From Ornithodoros turicata (taxonomy: Eukaryota > Arthropoda > Arachnida > Ixodida > Argasidae), in the NCBI RefSeq assembly GCF_037126465.1, contig NC_088204.1:75329807-75393806 (forward strand): a stretch of DNA of 64,000 nt. The letters run 5' to 3'. Below, piece by piece: positions 1 through 11,400 of this stretch (positions are counted from its first letter, which is position 1; the number at the start of each line of letters is the position of its first letter). The notes under the pieces were generated by a model. The model worked only from the letters and a program-made list of their open reading frames with translations. It was not told where the DNA came from and did no database searches. Both the position numbers and the translations under genes were made by a program.

Positions 1-61
1 GAAGCTTACAACAGCCAAAAAGGAAGACCTCAAAACTAACGTGACTGAATGAACGCAATGT

Positions 62-345
62 AGCTGCGACGAGGAAATACCACACGCACTTGGGGTTGCA
101 GTTTTGTTTTGTTTTATTCAGTTTCGGTTTCCAATAACGCGGCTCAATCCGCTGTGTAAATCGTTCTTACGATCTCTCACAACGCACATTACGTCTGAAC
201 CGTTTCACGAACTGGTAACCGCCTAAATTTATTTCGGTTCAGTTCCTGTTCAGTTCAACGTGAGAAAAAAAAATACTTTGGTTCGCTTCAGTTCGGGTTC
301 GCTAAAAACCCGTATTTTTCGCTGGTTTTCGGTTCAGGTTTCGAT
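62..345. repeat. TTCGGTTCAG-rich low-complexity repeat
   Basis: The stretch holds repeated variants of CGGTTCAG, GGTTCG and TTCAGTTC, mainly at 230-345, interrupted by short A and T runs. Such variants are typical of old interspersed or foldback repeats. I see no clear terminal repeat or open frame, so the family is unknown. Confidence 0.3.
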
Positions 346-360
346 CTAGATTCACCATAT

Positions 361-2699
361 ACTTGTGACATCACATGATTTCTCGCAGGTCGTCAATATT
401 TGCATGGTGACGATAAAGAGCGCCTTCTTGACAAATCTTAACTCCTGCACGTGCAAGACACGTAGGAGGCGTGTAGCCCGCGAGATGTTAAATTTCAAAA
501 AAAAAGAAAAAAAGAAAGGAACCAAGAGAACTTTTTGCGCACCTATCACCACTACGTCATTATGACGTCATTGGAAACAGCGGCGAAACATTTATGAAGC
601 GGTATCTTTTTCTCTTATATTTTCTTTTGCTTTTTTTTTCCTCCTGCGTTTTCACACCGGCGGTGCTCACAAACTTTCGCTCACAGCGTATGGCCTAATT
701 ATCCGGAAAGACGTTTCGGTCACAGTGAATATTTCCTTAGAAAAAACCTAAATGAAAAAGTAATAGAAAGCTACCCTGAAGCGAGCCCGTTAAGTAGGCG
801 GTGACAGGTCGTTAAAATGTAATTAACCAATTATCATTTTGCGCAATGGACGTTGGCTTCATCAATGTCGGCTTGTCATGTTGTACATCATCCCGTATAA
901 TTATTGATGGAGAAATAATTAACGTTTAAGCGACGGTACAGATCGCTTTGCATGGAGGGACCCGCCCGGCCACTAACCTCTGTATTCTTTCCAAAGTGCT
1001 GGTGAAAAGACATTCCACGCGAGGTACCTTGTCCAAGGTTGTGGTTAACCATCTCTTTGTGGCGGTATGATTAGATTAGATTTTTGGTTTGCGATGCGGT
1101 TGCAAAATACCACAACCTTGCCGCGGAAAAAAATTCTCAAAAAAATTGACGACATGCACGCCACTGTTATATCAGTCTTTGAACAAAAAATCATTACCCG
1201 ATGCAATGAAACTCGATTCTTATTGCTTCTGATGGTGTCACTGAAGAGCGAGATGGGTCGTATTACTCGACGCTGTTTCGTTCGTTGACAGGGTGCGTAA
1301 CATGTTACACGATTGAATAACTTTTCCTCATCTTGCAACGTTTCTCTCATTGGAACGAAATGTTTTATTATATTTACATTTTATTTATTTTTGAGCCTAT
1401 GTGTGTTTTGTGGGTTCTGCTGTTCGACTGTTTGCGTGTTGCGTGTTTGCGCGTTCTGTGACATCTCAGTGTGTGTGGAATTGTTTTCTGTCGGAATCAC
1501 CACTACCACTAATCATCATCATCAGCATCAGCATCGCCATCATCATTACAGGAGTTTTCTACCAAAATATCACTGGTGCAACTGATGTGGAGTTGCGAGC
1601 CTCATACTATAGTGAAGCCAAAATCTCCATTTTATTTTTTTTAAAGCCAAACCAAACCAACCAACATTTTATTTATCAGATCTCAACGTACGAATATATT
1701 TTTTTTTTCTGCGAAGGTATTAAATAAAGCGTACTGAATGCGCAAGAGTCAAAAAACAAAACAAAAAAAAATCAAAAGCTCATCTTGTCCCCAGAACTAC
1801 TTCGTGCTGCTATTATAAACCTCGTTCACTACATTCATTTGTGCTACAAGGTTCATTACAAGAAACAACAACATCATCATCAACGATGAAAAAGCCGAGT
1901 ACAACCGCCGCCGTTTCCATGGTGATGAAATTTTTCTGGAACACAAAAAGTTTGAGCAATGAATTTTCGCCCCGTGCGACTACAGAAGACGCCCGCTGTG
2001 CGTGGAATGGTCTCATGCATAAAACGGCTCTTACGCAACGCTATACGAATAATGCATAATAAGCTCTGCGCTGAAATATTGCTCGCGACAGAACAGTAAA
2101 AAGAAAGAAAGAAAGGTCCATTTTTCCGTGCGTCATATCTTTTCCTCCTCCGCAGGTCGGGTTGAAATATGCCTGTAAAGATAAGGCGGAAATAGTAAAA
2201 GTGAGAACGATCTAATTTTTCCCGTCATAGGTTAGGGACATAAGTGGGTTAACCATGCAGCATTTCTCGCATGATTTATAGCGACAGATGCGAGGCTGTG
2301 GAACATTGTAGCGACCTTCGCCGGTAGCGATTTCTTTGGAAAATTTTTTGTCGTTCGTGATTAACACGAACTCAATATGCACGAAAAGTGTATTGAGTAG
2401 AGATATTACGCCATTAGAGATACGAAATAAGTTTTTTAAAATAAATTATGCTATTTCATCCTTGCTATTCGCGTTATCAGGATGCGCACATGTAATTACT
2501 GATATAGCGGTGTTATGGGCGGTTCCTAGTTGATCCGAATGTGTCCACGGTAACGTTTCCGAGAACACGATAAGCCAATAAAGCCGATTCCTATCGCTGT
2601 CTGGCTTTTTCGACGACTGCCATATTTCAACCAATCGCTTTTTTCCTGTGAATTGGCTGACGTCACGATGCCGGTCCCCGATTTGACGCACAGTTCTCT
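361..2699. other. No gene recognised
   Basis: Only short frames occur on either strand and none has recognisable protein character or convincing splice sites. Visible landmarks are a TGACGTCATTGG stretch near 564, short A/T runs, and a CAT/CAG trinucleotide run at about 1513-1552. Confidence 0.5.
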
Positions 2700-2787
2700 T
2701 AGAAGTCGGCCCAGGACGCACGTTCCCGCAGAGCGTTAGGGGTGACATTGCCCACCTCTGTGAGATCGACAACGGCGACCTCTCTCA
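2700..2787 (+). mobile_element. Truncated tRNA-derived SINE, 3' part (family C)
   Basis: The segment from AAGTCGGCCCAGGACGCACG through GCGTTAG...GTGACATTGCCCACCT closely matches the 3' half of the fuller SINE at 25157-25440. The tRNA-like head is missing, so this is a 5'-truncated copy, as is usual for retroposed SINEs. Confidence 0.6.
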
Positions 2788-2789
2788 TT

Positions 2790-5079
2790 TAGCACAACCC
2801 ACCATCAACCACCGTAGAGCGCTACTGGATTATAAAACTCGCTATCAGAAACATATAATATGAAGGTCTCCTTCTTTGTTATTTATGAAGCATATTCGTT
2901 CCTATACTTTAGTGCCTTAATTGTTTAGTATGTGTACTTTTGAAAAGTACATCTACCACAGTAGGCACATACGAACGTAGATTAGTTCCATAAAAAGTAG
3001 ACTACTTTATAAATACGCGATAAATGTAATAGATACGTGACAAATGCACATAACACAACGACAATAATAATACAAATATTTTCTCCTGGCGTACAGTATT
3101 CCAGAGCCTGTATTCGTGCTGCTATTTTTAATCCGTCATCTTATCATAAAGTCAGCCGCAGTTGCAAACGCACACGTATATGGACGCACGTATAGCTAGC
3201 ACACAAAGACAGGAAACTGACTTATGCGCTGTCTATAGTCTGGAACAGTGGTGCACGTCCTTCTCGTGGCGCCCTCTATGTAATCTACAGATGAGTGGCC
3301 GCCATGACAGGTGATTACAGACGCTTACACACACCGTGATTTTGCCCCCACCAATCATCTCTCTCGTCACTCGCGTGCAGAAAGAACAGCTTTTGTTACT
3401 TGCCGTTTTCTCTCTTTCTTTTCTTTTACACTTTTTCTTAAAGAAGTTGAAAGAAAAGCAGGTGAAAGTATAGCCTTAGCTTTGGTGTGGCGGTTGCTTC
3501 TTTTGGGGGAGACGCGGTTTTGATGAGTCTCCATTTTTTTTATTTTTCTTCACACAGTTTCGGTTTGTTGTCGTCTGCTCGGCCTTGACCTCTTGTGGAA
3601 AGGAGGAAATAATGCGCGTAATGCCACCTGTCGGATGCAAACGGAAGAGCAGGCATTATTTTGTCCTTACGAAAAAGTTGAAAAAAAAAAAAACAAGAAG
3701 TCGGCAGGTGTGTTTATGGGGGAACAGGGTATTGGGAGGATTCCAGTGTCCGGTGTTGGTGAGGCTCGCTTTCGGGTCTGTATGTCAGTGGCAACAGGTA
3801 GCGCTTTTGCTCGTCCCTGTAGGTCTCGCTGGTAATAGACTCTTTCAAAGTACGTCCCATAGACGTCCACTTATAGATAAAGCATTCCAGTCGCTTTCGA
3901 TATTTTTCTGTCTTACTTTAAGATTACAAAGCACACAGCATTTTTACCCGTCTGCGTTACGACGACGACGAGCACCATCTCACATGGTTCGTTGAAGTCG
4001 CGTAAGCACTGCACTTTCAGGCGAAGTATGCTTTGCGATTTACCCAGAGCAATTCTTTCCGGACGAAATCAAGTTATCATTGCCGTTTCTCCTCTTTATA
4101 AGTGACATAGAGCCCCATGCTCTTTTCACTTTGTACGCGTACTTCCACTTGTCTGTTGCTGCAGGGAAAAAACTGCAAGGAAATTGGGTATTGGTGCAGA
4201 GTTTTACGTGACATCTAAATTACGGGGAAATATCATTGAGGTCAGTCCATCAGTGTTTGTTAAAGCCCTTAAAGGAGACCTGCTTTTACAGTTTTGTTCT
4301 TTGTAAGAGCACTAGAGGAATGGAACGGCCTATACCTCTTAATTTATTTCACTGTGAGCGCAACGATCCTGTTTTCACGAAGGCGCTAGAAGAAATGATG
4401 TAAGTTCTTGTGAACTATGCGAAAAGTGACACTTGTACCGCATGTTTGCATCTTATGGTTTCCTATTATATAGTAAGCAACAATAATAAGCATACAAAAT
4501 AACCACCAAAAACGTGTTGAGGTAACAGTGCGACATCAGTCCGTTCCGTATGATATTTCAGTGAATACAACTTCCCACCCCCAAGTGGCACAGATAACTA
4601 GAAAACGAATATTTTCTTTGGAATTTTGCGGACCTCCACGAAAAAGCAGTTCAGCAACACTGGGTATCACCTCACCGGTATTCCTCGTGTACGGCTTTCT
4701 GTAGGATTTGCACTTACCGCTGACCAATATTCTAGAAGGAAATCGAGGAAGCAAATGACTGGTCACCCATGTGACACGAAGAAGTTACATAGCAGCGTGC
4801 CCGAAAAATAGCCAGTGGCCCATTCGAGACTACCGGTGACGTCACGCATGGTGCAGGAGGTAAGAGAGGGAACCTACAGGAGTTTCGGTTTCGTTTTGAG
4901 CTTCCCAGCTCTTTCGGCAACTAACGAGTCACCGACTGCCGAACCAAGTTTATTTCTAAACCATTTCGGAAGAATATATCGAACTTATTTACAAAGCCAT
5001 TATAATAGTTTCGGATTGTCCCGGAGTCTCTTTTTAAAGAGCGAATCGTACATCGGTTTCCCTTCCCGAGTACGTACTT
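2790..5079. other. No gene recognised
   Basis: Short overlapping frames occur around 3585-3995 and 4536-5099, but none has recognisable domains or codon-like character. One GTCGTCTGC word lies at 3570-3578. The rest is mixed AT-rich DNA with a few A and T runs. Confidence 0.45.
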
Positions 5080-5829
5080 TCAACTGTCGCCGTGCATGAA
5101 AAGCGTCATCCACATTCCCCTCTCACGACCTTTGCACCAGACATAGCGGCGACATGCGCTCAGTGCATCGGCGAACTCGCTCGCGTTGCTACCGTTAATT
5201 ACGCTCGCAGCGGTTGCATCGCCCAGAAAACGGCGTGAACCTGTTCCAGCTTCTCCCGGCGTCCGTCTCTCCTGCCGCTCCCCGAACTCATCCATTTGAA
5301 CCAGGAAACGCCGGCTCACGTGCTTAATTAGCGCCGAAAAAACGACGACGGACGAAACGCTAGGTCCCGCGGTGCGGTTAATAAACGGGCCCGGAACCGC
5401 ACGCCTCGTTCTAGGCCTCGTTAGGCTTAGCTCAAGTTTCGATTTCAAAATCGCACGACACACACGTTCTTTTGTACGTGGATAGGTTGAAAAAGTGCTG
5501 TGCACGTAATTGGGTGCGGGTGTTTTGTATCTTGTATGTGTGTGTTGGAGGGGGGGGAGTGTAATAAATGCGGAGTCGATGGCAGCTTTGAAATGAAACT
5601 TGTCTTCGGCTCTAAATGACTCGTACTTCTCCGCGGAAGTTTTGTATGCGAGCGCCGTGCTCCACGATTTAGTGCATGTCTCTGGGGCTCTCTGCTGTGT
5701 GTGCGTTTGCGTTGGTAATATTTGCTTTGCTCGCTTTCGCGCTGTACTGATGCTATACAGTTCCGACGGAACAGGATTTCGGTAGACAGCAAGATACGTT
5801 AGTTCATGTCTTTTTTCACGTTCCGGCAA
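5080..5829 (-). CDS. Unassigned 249-residue open frame in CpG-rich DNA
   Basis: This is the longest open frame outside recognised mobile elements. It starts with ATG at 5829 on the minus strand. The predicted product is basic and polar, rich in Arg, Ser, Thr and Ala. It has no signal peptide, membrane segment or motif I recognise. The DNA around 5100-5450 is GC- and CpG-rich, which lowers stop-codon frequency and makes long spurious frames more likely. It could be chance, part of an exon, or nothing coding. No flanking genes help to interpret it. Confidence 0.15.
   Translation of the reverse strand: MPEREKRHELTYLAVYRNPVPSELYSISTARKRAKQILPTQTHTQQRAPETCTKSWSTALAYKTSAEKYESFRAEDKFHFKAAIDSAFITLPPLQHTHTRYKTPAPNYVHSTFSTYPRTKERVCRAILKSKLELSLTRPRTRRAVPGPFINRTAGPSVSSVVVFSALIKHVSRRFLVQMDEFGERQERRTPGEAGTGSRRFLGDATAASVINGSNASEFADALSACRRYVWCKGRERGMWMTLFMHGDS
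5412..5429 (+). repeat. 18-base word shared with 15045-15062
   Basis: TAGGCCTCGTTAGGCTTA occurs here and again at 15045-15062 with no mismatch. Both copies lie in CpG-rich DNA. The function is unknown. Confidence 0.5.
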
Positions 5830-6052
5830 TGACCTCCTATAAACTTCTGTGCATTGAACCTTAAAAGGACGGCCGCATCCGAAAACTCATCTATGAAACC
5901 AATACCACTATGACATGTTGGAACACTATGTTCGGCATCGGCCGACAATTAACTTTGGCTAATTGTTTCGTCCGAAAAGTGCTTAGATATTCAATAAACG
6001 AACTTTAAAGATCAGCGCTGATTCCGAAGCTGCAGGGGCTCCGGCGGCGTGA

Positions 6053-6190
6053 CGTCACTCCCTAAGCGGGGGAGTGAGAGGGTGGCGATGAGAGGAGGAA
6101 AGGCGCCATCTAGACGCCCCATAACTCTGCGAGACGCGCCGCACGGTCGCGGCATTCCATCGCGCCCTCATTGGTTCTTAGGGAGTGACG
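6053..6190. mobile_element. Short inverted-repeat (MITE-like) element with CRE and CCAAT-like words
   Basis: CGTCACTCCCTAAG at 6053-6066 is repeated in perfect inversion at 6177-6190. The arms continue imperfectly inward (GAGGGTGGCGATG against a reversed GAGGGCGCGATG). The 138-bp unit therefore looks like a miniature foldback element. The left end overlaps a TGACGTCA word and the right arm is preceded by CATTGGTTC, so a promoter-like reading is an alternative. I see no clear target duplication. Confidence 0.4.
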
Positions 6191-6387
6191 TTTTCTCGTT
6201 TTTCTAGAGAGGGAATTCCGGCATGCTCCCAGCATCCGCCGTCCGCTCTTGTCATGTATAGCATCAATTAAGAGTCAAACTACGCCACTCTTTCGCGTGG
6301 AGTTTTCGATGCTGCGGTCAGTTGTCCACAAGGAATAAAGTGACACTATAGTTTCGAAATTGACTGGAACGGATGTGACGGTCCCTT

Positions 6388-6700
6388 TATTTGTTTATTT
6401 TATTTATTTTTTGATTCCGTGTTAGCGCCGCGAAGCAACTGTGGCTATGAACGGCGTACAGAAGTGGGCAGATGGAGAGAGGGCAGCAGGAAGGAATGGG
6501 GGACAGGGGGTTAGTATGCGTCCTGGGTAGTCTTCAGGGGAACTGCATGTGCCGATATTCGTCTGGAAAGTCTTTGGGAAAACCCAGGGAAAACCTCGCA
6601 CAACACAGCCGGTGCTAGGATTCGAACCCACCACCTCCCAGTTTTGAGCACGACCTTTGCTACTACCAACGAGAGGGAACAACATGCCTTTAACATGTAG
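6388..6700 (-). mobile_element. tRNA-derived SINE, family A
   Basis: Reading the minus strand, a tRNA-like head ends in a perfect B-box (GGTTCGAATCC). It is followed by a body with TTTTCCCTGGGTTTTCC, a pyrimidine-rich CTCTCTCCATCTG segment, and an end CGCGGCGCTAACACGGAAT with an A-rich tail, seen as T-rich on the plus strand at 6388-6411. It matches the copies at 57023-57322 and 63571-63765. SINEs of this type are transcribed by Pol III and retroposed by LINE enzymes. The short frames across it are not genes. Confidence 0.8.
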
Positions 6701-6957
6701 GTTCTCTTGCTTTTACGGCTCATATGAGAAAGCTGGTTCAGACCGGCCTCTGCAACGCCACCTACAGGTAAATCTTCAATCTTACCACGTTTAAGAGTGA
6801 TTCTTAAAGAGCAGTATAGTATTTATTCACATGACGTCACTCGTAAATGAGCGCAACAGTTACTAGCGGATTTGCCGCCATGATCTGTGGCGTGAGACAA
6901 TGACCGTCCACACTCTCACCCTATTCACTGCTCATTTGGTGTTTTTAAGTTGCATTG

Positions 6958-6962
6958 AATGC
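6958..6962. repeat. Target-site duplication, left copy (AATGC)
   Basis: AATGC directly abuts the TG end of the LTR retrotransposon and is repeated exactly at its other end. Five bases is a usual length for Ty3/gypsy integration. Confidence 0.9.
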
Positions 6963-8156
6963 TGTCACGGAAACCTGGTGCGTTCCCGGGATGCTATACC
7001 ACTGGGACCTACTCGCGATCGCACCAGGTGAAATATCCTCCGTCCTTAACCTCTCGATAAAGGTGAGACGAATTCACCGGCGAAAGTTTTCCGGCCGCAC
7101 AGCGGACACTTAGCAACACCGTTCCGGACAAATAAATGAAGAAGAGTGGTCGGGCTGCCCTATGTCAATCGACACACGCCCCATGCGCCACACAATGAGA
7201 CAAAGGAGAGATGCTAGTAACGTTAACAGCAACTAATTTAATTAATGCAACAATTTCTATCTAGAATTACGAGAACACTATCAACAGCATGGTTAACATT
7301 TGTTCAAATGGAGAACAGACAACGGTAACATCGAAATCACAGGTCGGTTAGAGTTCTAGTACGTATAGGGAAGGAAATGGAATCAAAGTCTTAGCTGATT
7401 GATGCTGGCAGTCTTCAGATGATCCTCTTGGTGTGGCTGGTAGACAAAGTCCAAATCGATGATCGCTGCACACACTTCACTTCACCAAACGATATTGACC
7501 AACCATCGCAGAGGGAATAACTGTTTTAAAATTGAATTTTGGAGAGCTGGTGCTGAGACGTCTGACTTCTGGTCACATGTTTACCGACTGCCCCGAAACA
7601 GGGGTCCTCAAGAGTTTTATTCGGTGTCGCATGGCTTTGACGTCTTTGTCAGTCACCGACGTCGCAGACCTCTGGCGCCTAACACACTCTTGCTACAATG
7701 CACTTTAATTGATCACAGAAGTGGAGGGACACAACGGGTAAACAACGGAGGAGGAGGAAACCCCTAAGGTCCACCGCAGACATTGGCTCTTAACTAGTTG
7801 CGGGTGTCCAAAGGAACGCCGCTACATGTGTTTTTCATACAGCTACGAGACTTCCGCAATCTCTTGTTACACAGGTAGAAGCCCATCAAAACTCTGTAAT
7901 AGGTGGCGACGACATAAGCCGTCAGTAACGGCTGGTACCAATTTACACCGTCTACGTGCCTGCCTAAGTGCTTGTCCCGTCAAGACTGAGCATAATACTT
8001 CTATTGTACACAACCCTTCTCCGAGCAAACGGACCCATGTGTAGGCGACAATTTTAGCCACTTTGGCTCTGGCCTCGCGGGTCCGGCTCCCCGGGCGTCG
8101 TTGGAACATGACAGAAATGCCGCCGAAAAAGGACAAAATTGCCCGATTCCGCGACA
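6963..8156 (-). repeat. 3' long terminal repeat of the gypsy element
   Basis: The 1194-bp direct repeat is matched base for base, as far as I can read, by 13141-14334. On the minus strand it begins TGTCGCGG and ends CGTGACA. It should supply the polyadenylation signal in this position. The short plus-strand frames inside it recur identically in the other LTR and are not genes. Confidence 0.95.
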
Positions 8157-8169
8157 CCACCCCCTCTTT
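8157..8169 (-). promoter_or_regulatory. Polypurine tract (plus-strand priming site)
   Basis: On the minus strand AAAGAGGGGGTGG lies directly against the start of the 3' LTR. A purine run in this position primes plus-strand DNA synthesis in LTR retrotransposons. Confidence 0.85.
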
Positions 8170-8171
8170 AA

Positions 8172-8195
8172 GAATATTGGTAATCTCCAATATTC
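8172..8195. repeat. Small hairpin beside the polypurine tract
   Basis: GAATATTGG (8172-8180) and CCAATATTC (8187-8195) form a perfect 9-bp stem with a 6-base loop in the 3' non-coding part of the retrotransposon. Its role, if any, is unknown. Confidence 0.45.
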
Positions 8196-8492
8196 AAGAA
8201 CATAGGAAGAATGGCATGTTTTGTCTGGCCTACGAGATACATTTAACTCTGATAACTCAACTACAGCACACTACAATATGCAGAAACAAAGTGATACACC
8301 TGTGGTTAATATACAGGAATATCGAAAGGTGCGCAGCACTCCACACAGATAACACCAATGACGTAGGTTACAACATATCGTACCTACACTGTGATACACT
8401 TACATATCATCGTTACATGGGTTCTAATAGTACATATAACAGTAACATAACACAACCACCTAACATGAATACTTTTTTTTTTCTTTGACCAT
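8196..8492 (-). other. 3' non-coding region of the gypsy element
   Basis: This stretch lies between the gag-pol stop codon and the small hairpin next to the polypurine tract. It is AT-rich and has no env-like or other recognisable frame on the coding strand. Confidence 0.7.
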
Positions 8493-11400
8493 TTAGTCGA
8501 GTCGGCTCATGTAGTCCGCTCCTACATTTTCCTGGCCCCTGATATGCTCGACCCGAAAGTCATGCTCCTGAAGGGTCAGGGCCCAACGAAGAGCTCTCAT
8601 GTTGATAAACTTAGCCTCATTTAGGTATCTCAGAGGTTGATGGTCCGTTTGGAGTACAAAGTGAGTACCGTATAGGAACACATGAAATCTTTTTATTGCC
8701 CACACAATTGCAAGGCATTCCTTTTCGATAGCGGAATATGCTTGTTCTCGTGGGCATAATTTTCGGCTGGCGTACTCAATAGGGTGCAATCCAGTTTCCC
8801 CTTCTTGCAAAAGCACAGCACCTAGTCCAACATCAGAGGCATCTGTTCTAAGTACGAAGGGCTTAGAGAAGTCGGGAGCCCTCAGGATGGGGGGTTCGGA
8901 CAATGCGCGCTTAAGAGCGTCGAAGGCCGTTTGATGAGTCTCCGTCCACACGACTACATTAGCTGCTCTCTTCTTGGTAAGGTCGGTCAATGGTGCGGCG
9001 ACCGCTGCGTAATTCGCCATGAAGTCACGGTAGTAACCTGCGAGACCCAAAAAGGAGCGCACCTGCTTTTTAGTCTTTGGTCTCGGCGCGTCCTGGATCC
9101 TCTGTAGGATGGAGTGTTGTGGCGTCAGGATTCCTATTCCTATGTTGTGACCCAGGAAAGGAAGCTGGCGAAATCCAATCTCGCATTTTGTGGGTCTTAT
9201 TGTCAGACCTGCTTTCTCGATTCGATGCAGTACCGTCTGCAAGATGGCAACGTGTTCTTCCCACGTCGTCGTAGCTATGAGCAAATCGTCATAGTAATGG
9301 TACACATTCGGGATGTCTTGCAGGATGTGGCGCATCAGCTTCGCAAATACTGCGGGAGCAGTCTTTATCCCGAACGGCATGTTCTTGAAATGATAGTGGC
9401 CATTTGCAGTCGAGAATGCGGTGAATTCCTTCGATTCCTCACTCAGAGGCACCTGCCAATAGCCTTTGGTCATGTCCATTTTGGAGAAGTACGTTTGTCT
9501 TCCTACTTCCGACAGCAAGGAGTCGGCTCTTGGGATGGGTTCAGCATCGGCTACTAAATGTCGGTTAAGTTGTCTGAAGTCGATGCAGAGTCTGTTGGAT
9601 CCATCCGGTTTCTTGACTATGATGGTAGGGGAGTTGTATGGAGACTTCGATTTTTCGATGATACCAAGTCGTAGCATCTCCTTTACTTCGTCTTCAATTG
9701 TGTGACGCACCGCGAATGGCAGGGGATATTGTTTTACGTTAATAGGCCGGTTCGTGTTCAATTGGAGATGACATTCGATTTCTGTCGTTTTCCCCGGAAC
9801 ATCAGAAAACACCTTTTCATACCTATGTATCACGTTATGCAACGACTTTTTCTGCTCCTGACTTAGGGTCTGTGCAACTTGAATATCCTGGTGGGTTTCC
9901 TTGGGCTTGCAGTTGAACTCCGGAATGTCGACGTCGCCGCTGGATTCGTCGAGTTCCAGTACAGTCATGGCTACCGGCGTTGATGTCGATTCGGGAGCCG
10001 TCCTTCTCTCTTCGTACTTCTTGAGCAGGTTTATGTGGAAAAGTTTCTTCCTGTGGCCCAAATCGACGAGGTAGTCAACCGCTCCTCGTTTTTCAGCGAT
10101 GGGAAAAGGCCCTTTCCATTGCATCGTGAGCTTGTTTGCCTCTGTCGGTAGTAAGAGGAGTACCTTATCTCCCTGTTTAAGCAGTCGATTCTGCGACCGT
10201 GCATTGAAGTATCGAGAGTATCGCTCGGAGGCTCGCTCGAGTTCTTCGTGCGCAATCTTGCACGTGTCTTCTAGGCGGCTTCGCAGATCGAAAACGTACT
10301 GATATGTACTCTTTAGTTCAGGCTCAATTTCTTTTTCGACCCATAATTCTCGCAGGATGGTTAGGGGTCCTCTGACGTTGCGTCCATAGAGAAGCTCAAA
10401 AGGGGAGAAGCCTAAGCTTTCCTGTGGAACCTCCCTGTATGCAAAAAGTAAAGGGGAAAGATACCGATCCCAATCACGGGGTCTTTCGGCACACATTCTT
10501 TTCAGCATCGTTTTTAGTGTCCCGTTGAATTTTTCCACTAATCCGTTTGTCATCGGATGGTACGGTGTCGTCGTTAGCTGCCGTATTGACAATAGCCTGG
10601 CTACTTCTTTCATCAAGCCCGAGGTGAAATTAGTTCCGCGGTCGCTGAGGACTTCTTCGGGAATCCCTACTCGACTGAAGATGTTCACCAGCGCTTCGGC
10701 GACCCGTTCTGTTTCAATACTCGGCAATGCTACCGCCTCAGGAAATCGCGTTGCGTAGTCCATGAGGGTTAGGATGAATTTATTCCCTCGTGACGACGGT
10801 GGTTGCAATGGACCGATTATATCGATGGCTACCCGTTTGAATGGCGTGTCTATCACGGGCATCTTCTGCAGTGGGGCCCTAGCTGTTTTACCCCTTGGTG
10901 TAGTGCGCTGACAAATATCACAGCTGGCTACGAAACGCCTGGTGTCGGCTTGAAGTCCTGGCCAGTAGAATTCGCTGAGAATTCGGTCCGCCGTCTTTCC
11001 GCTTCCGAGGTGTCCGGCCATCATTCCGCTATGAGCCAGTTCGAGCACTACCTGTCGGTGCTTTTTAGGTACCACGAGCTGCAGGATTTCTTCTCCGCCT
11101 TCATTACTCGTACATTTTCGGTAGAGTTTTTCGTCAATCAGCACGTAGCACGTGCTTCCGCTCCCCTTCTTTCTTCCTTTCTTCGTTACGCCAACTTCCG
11201 CGAAACATTTTTGCAGGGTTGCGTCCTCTTTTTGATCTCGGACAAAATATTCTGCATTGAATCCCTCTGCTAATTCGGGGACCTTCAGTCTGCGGAAAAC
11301 CGTGTCCCTTTCCCTCGCTTGTTTTCTTGTGACGACAGCATGAGTTTCAAAACTACCATTTTCTTCGATCGAGCATGGCGAGTCATTTGCGTCGGCCTTT

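Noticed and set aside
7459..8044. Plus-strand frames of 102 and 72 codons inside the 3' LTR, repeated identically at 13637-14222
   Set aside because: The exact duplication is due to the LTR pair, not to conserved genes.
8063..8488. Plus-strand 141-codon frame across the 3' LTR edge of the gypsy element
   Set aside because: It lies antisense within the LTR and 3' non-coding region, has no motif, and its LTR part is explained by the repeat.
8157..8492. A separate env gene in the gypsy element
   Set aside because: The interval between the pol stop and the LTR is too short and holds no coding-strand frame.
10803..11273. Plus-strand 156-codon frame
   Set aside because: It is antisense to integrase and is a shadow of the real gag-pol frame.
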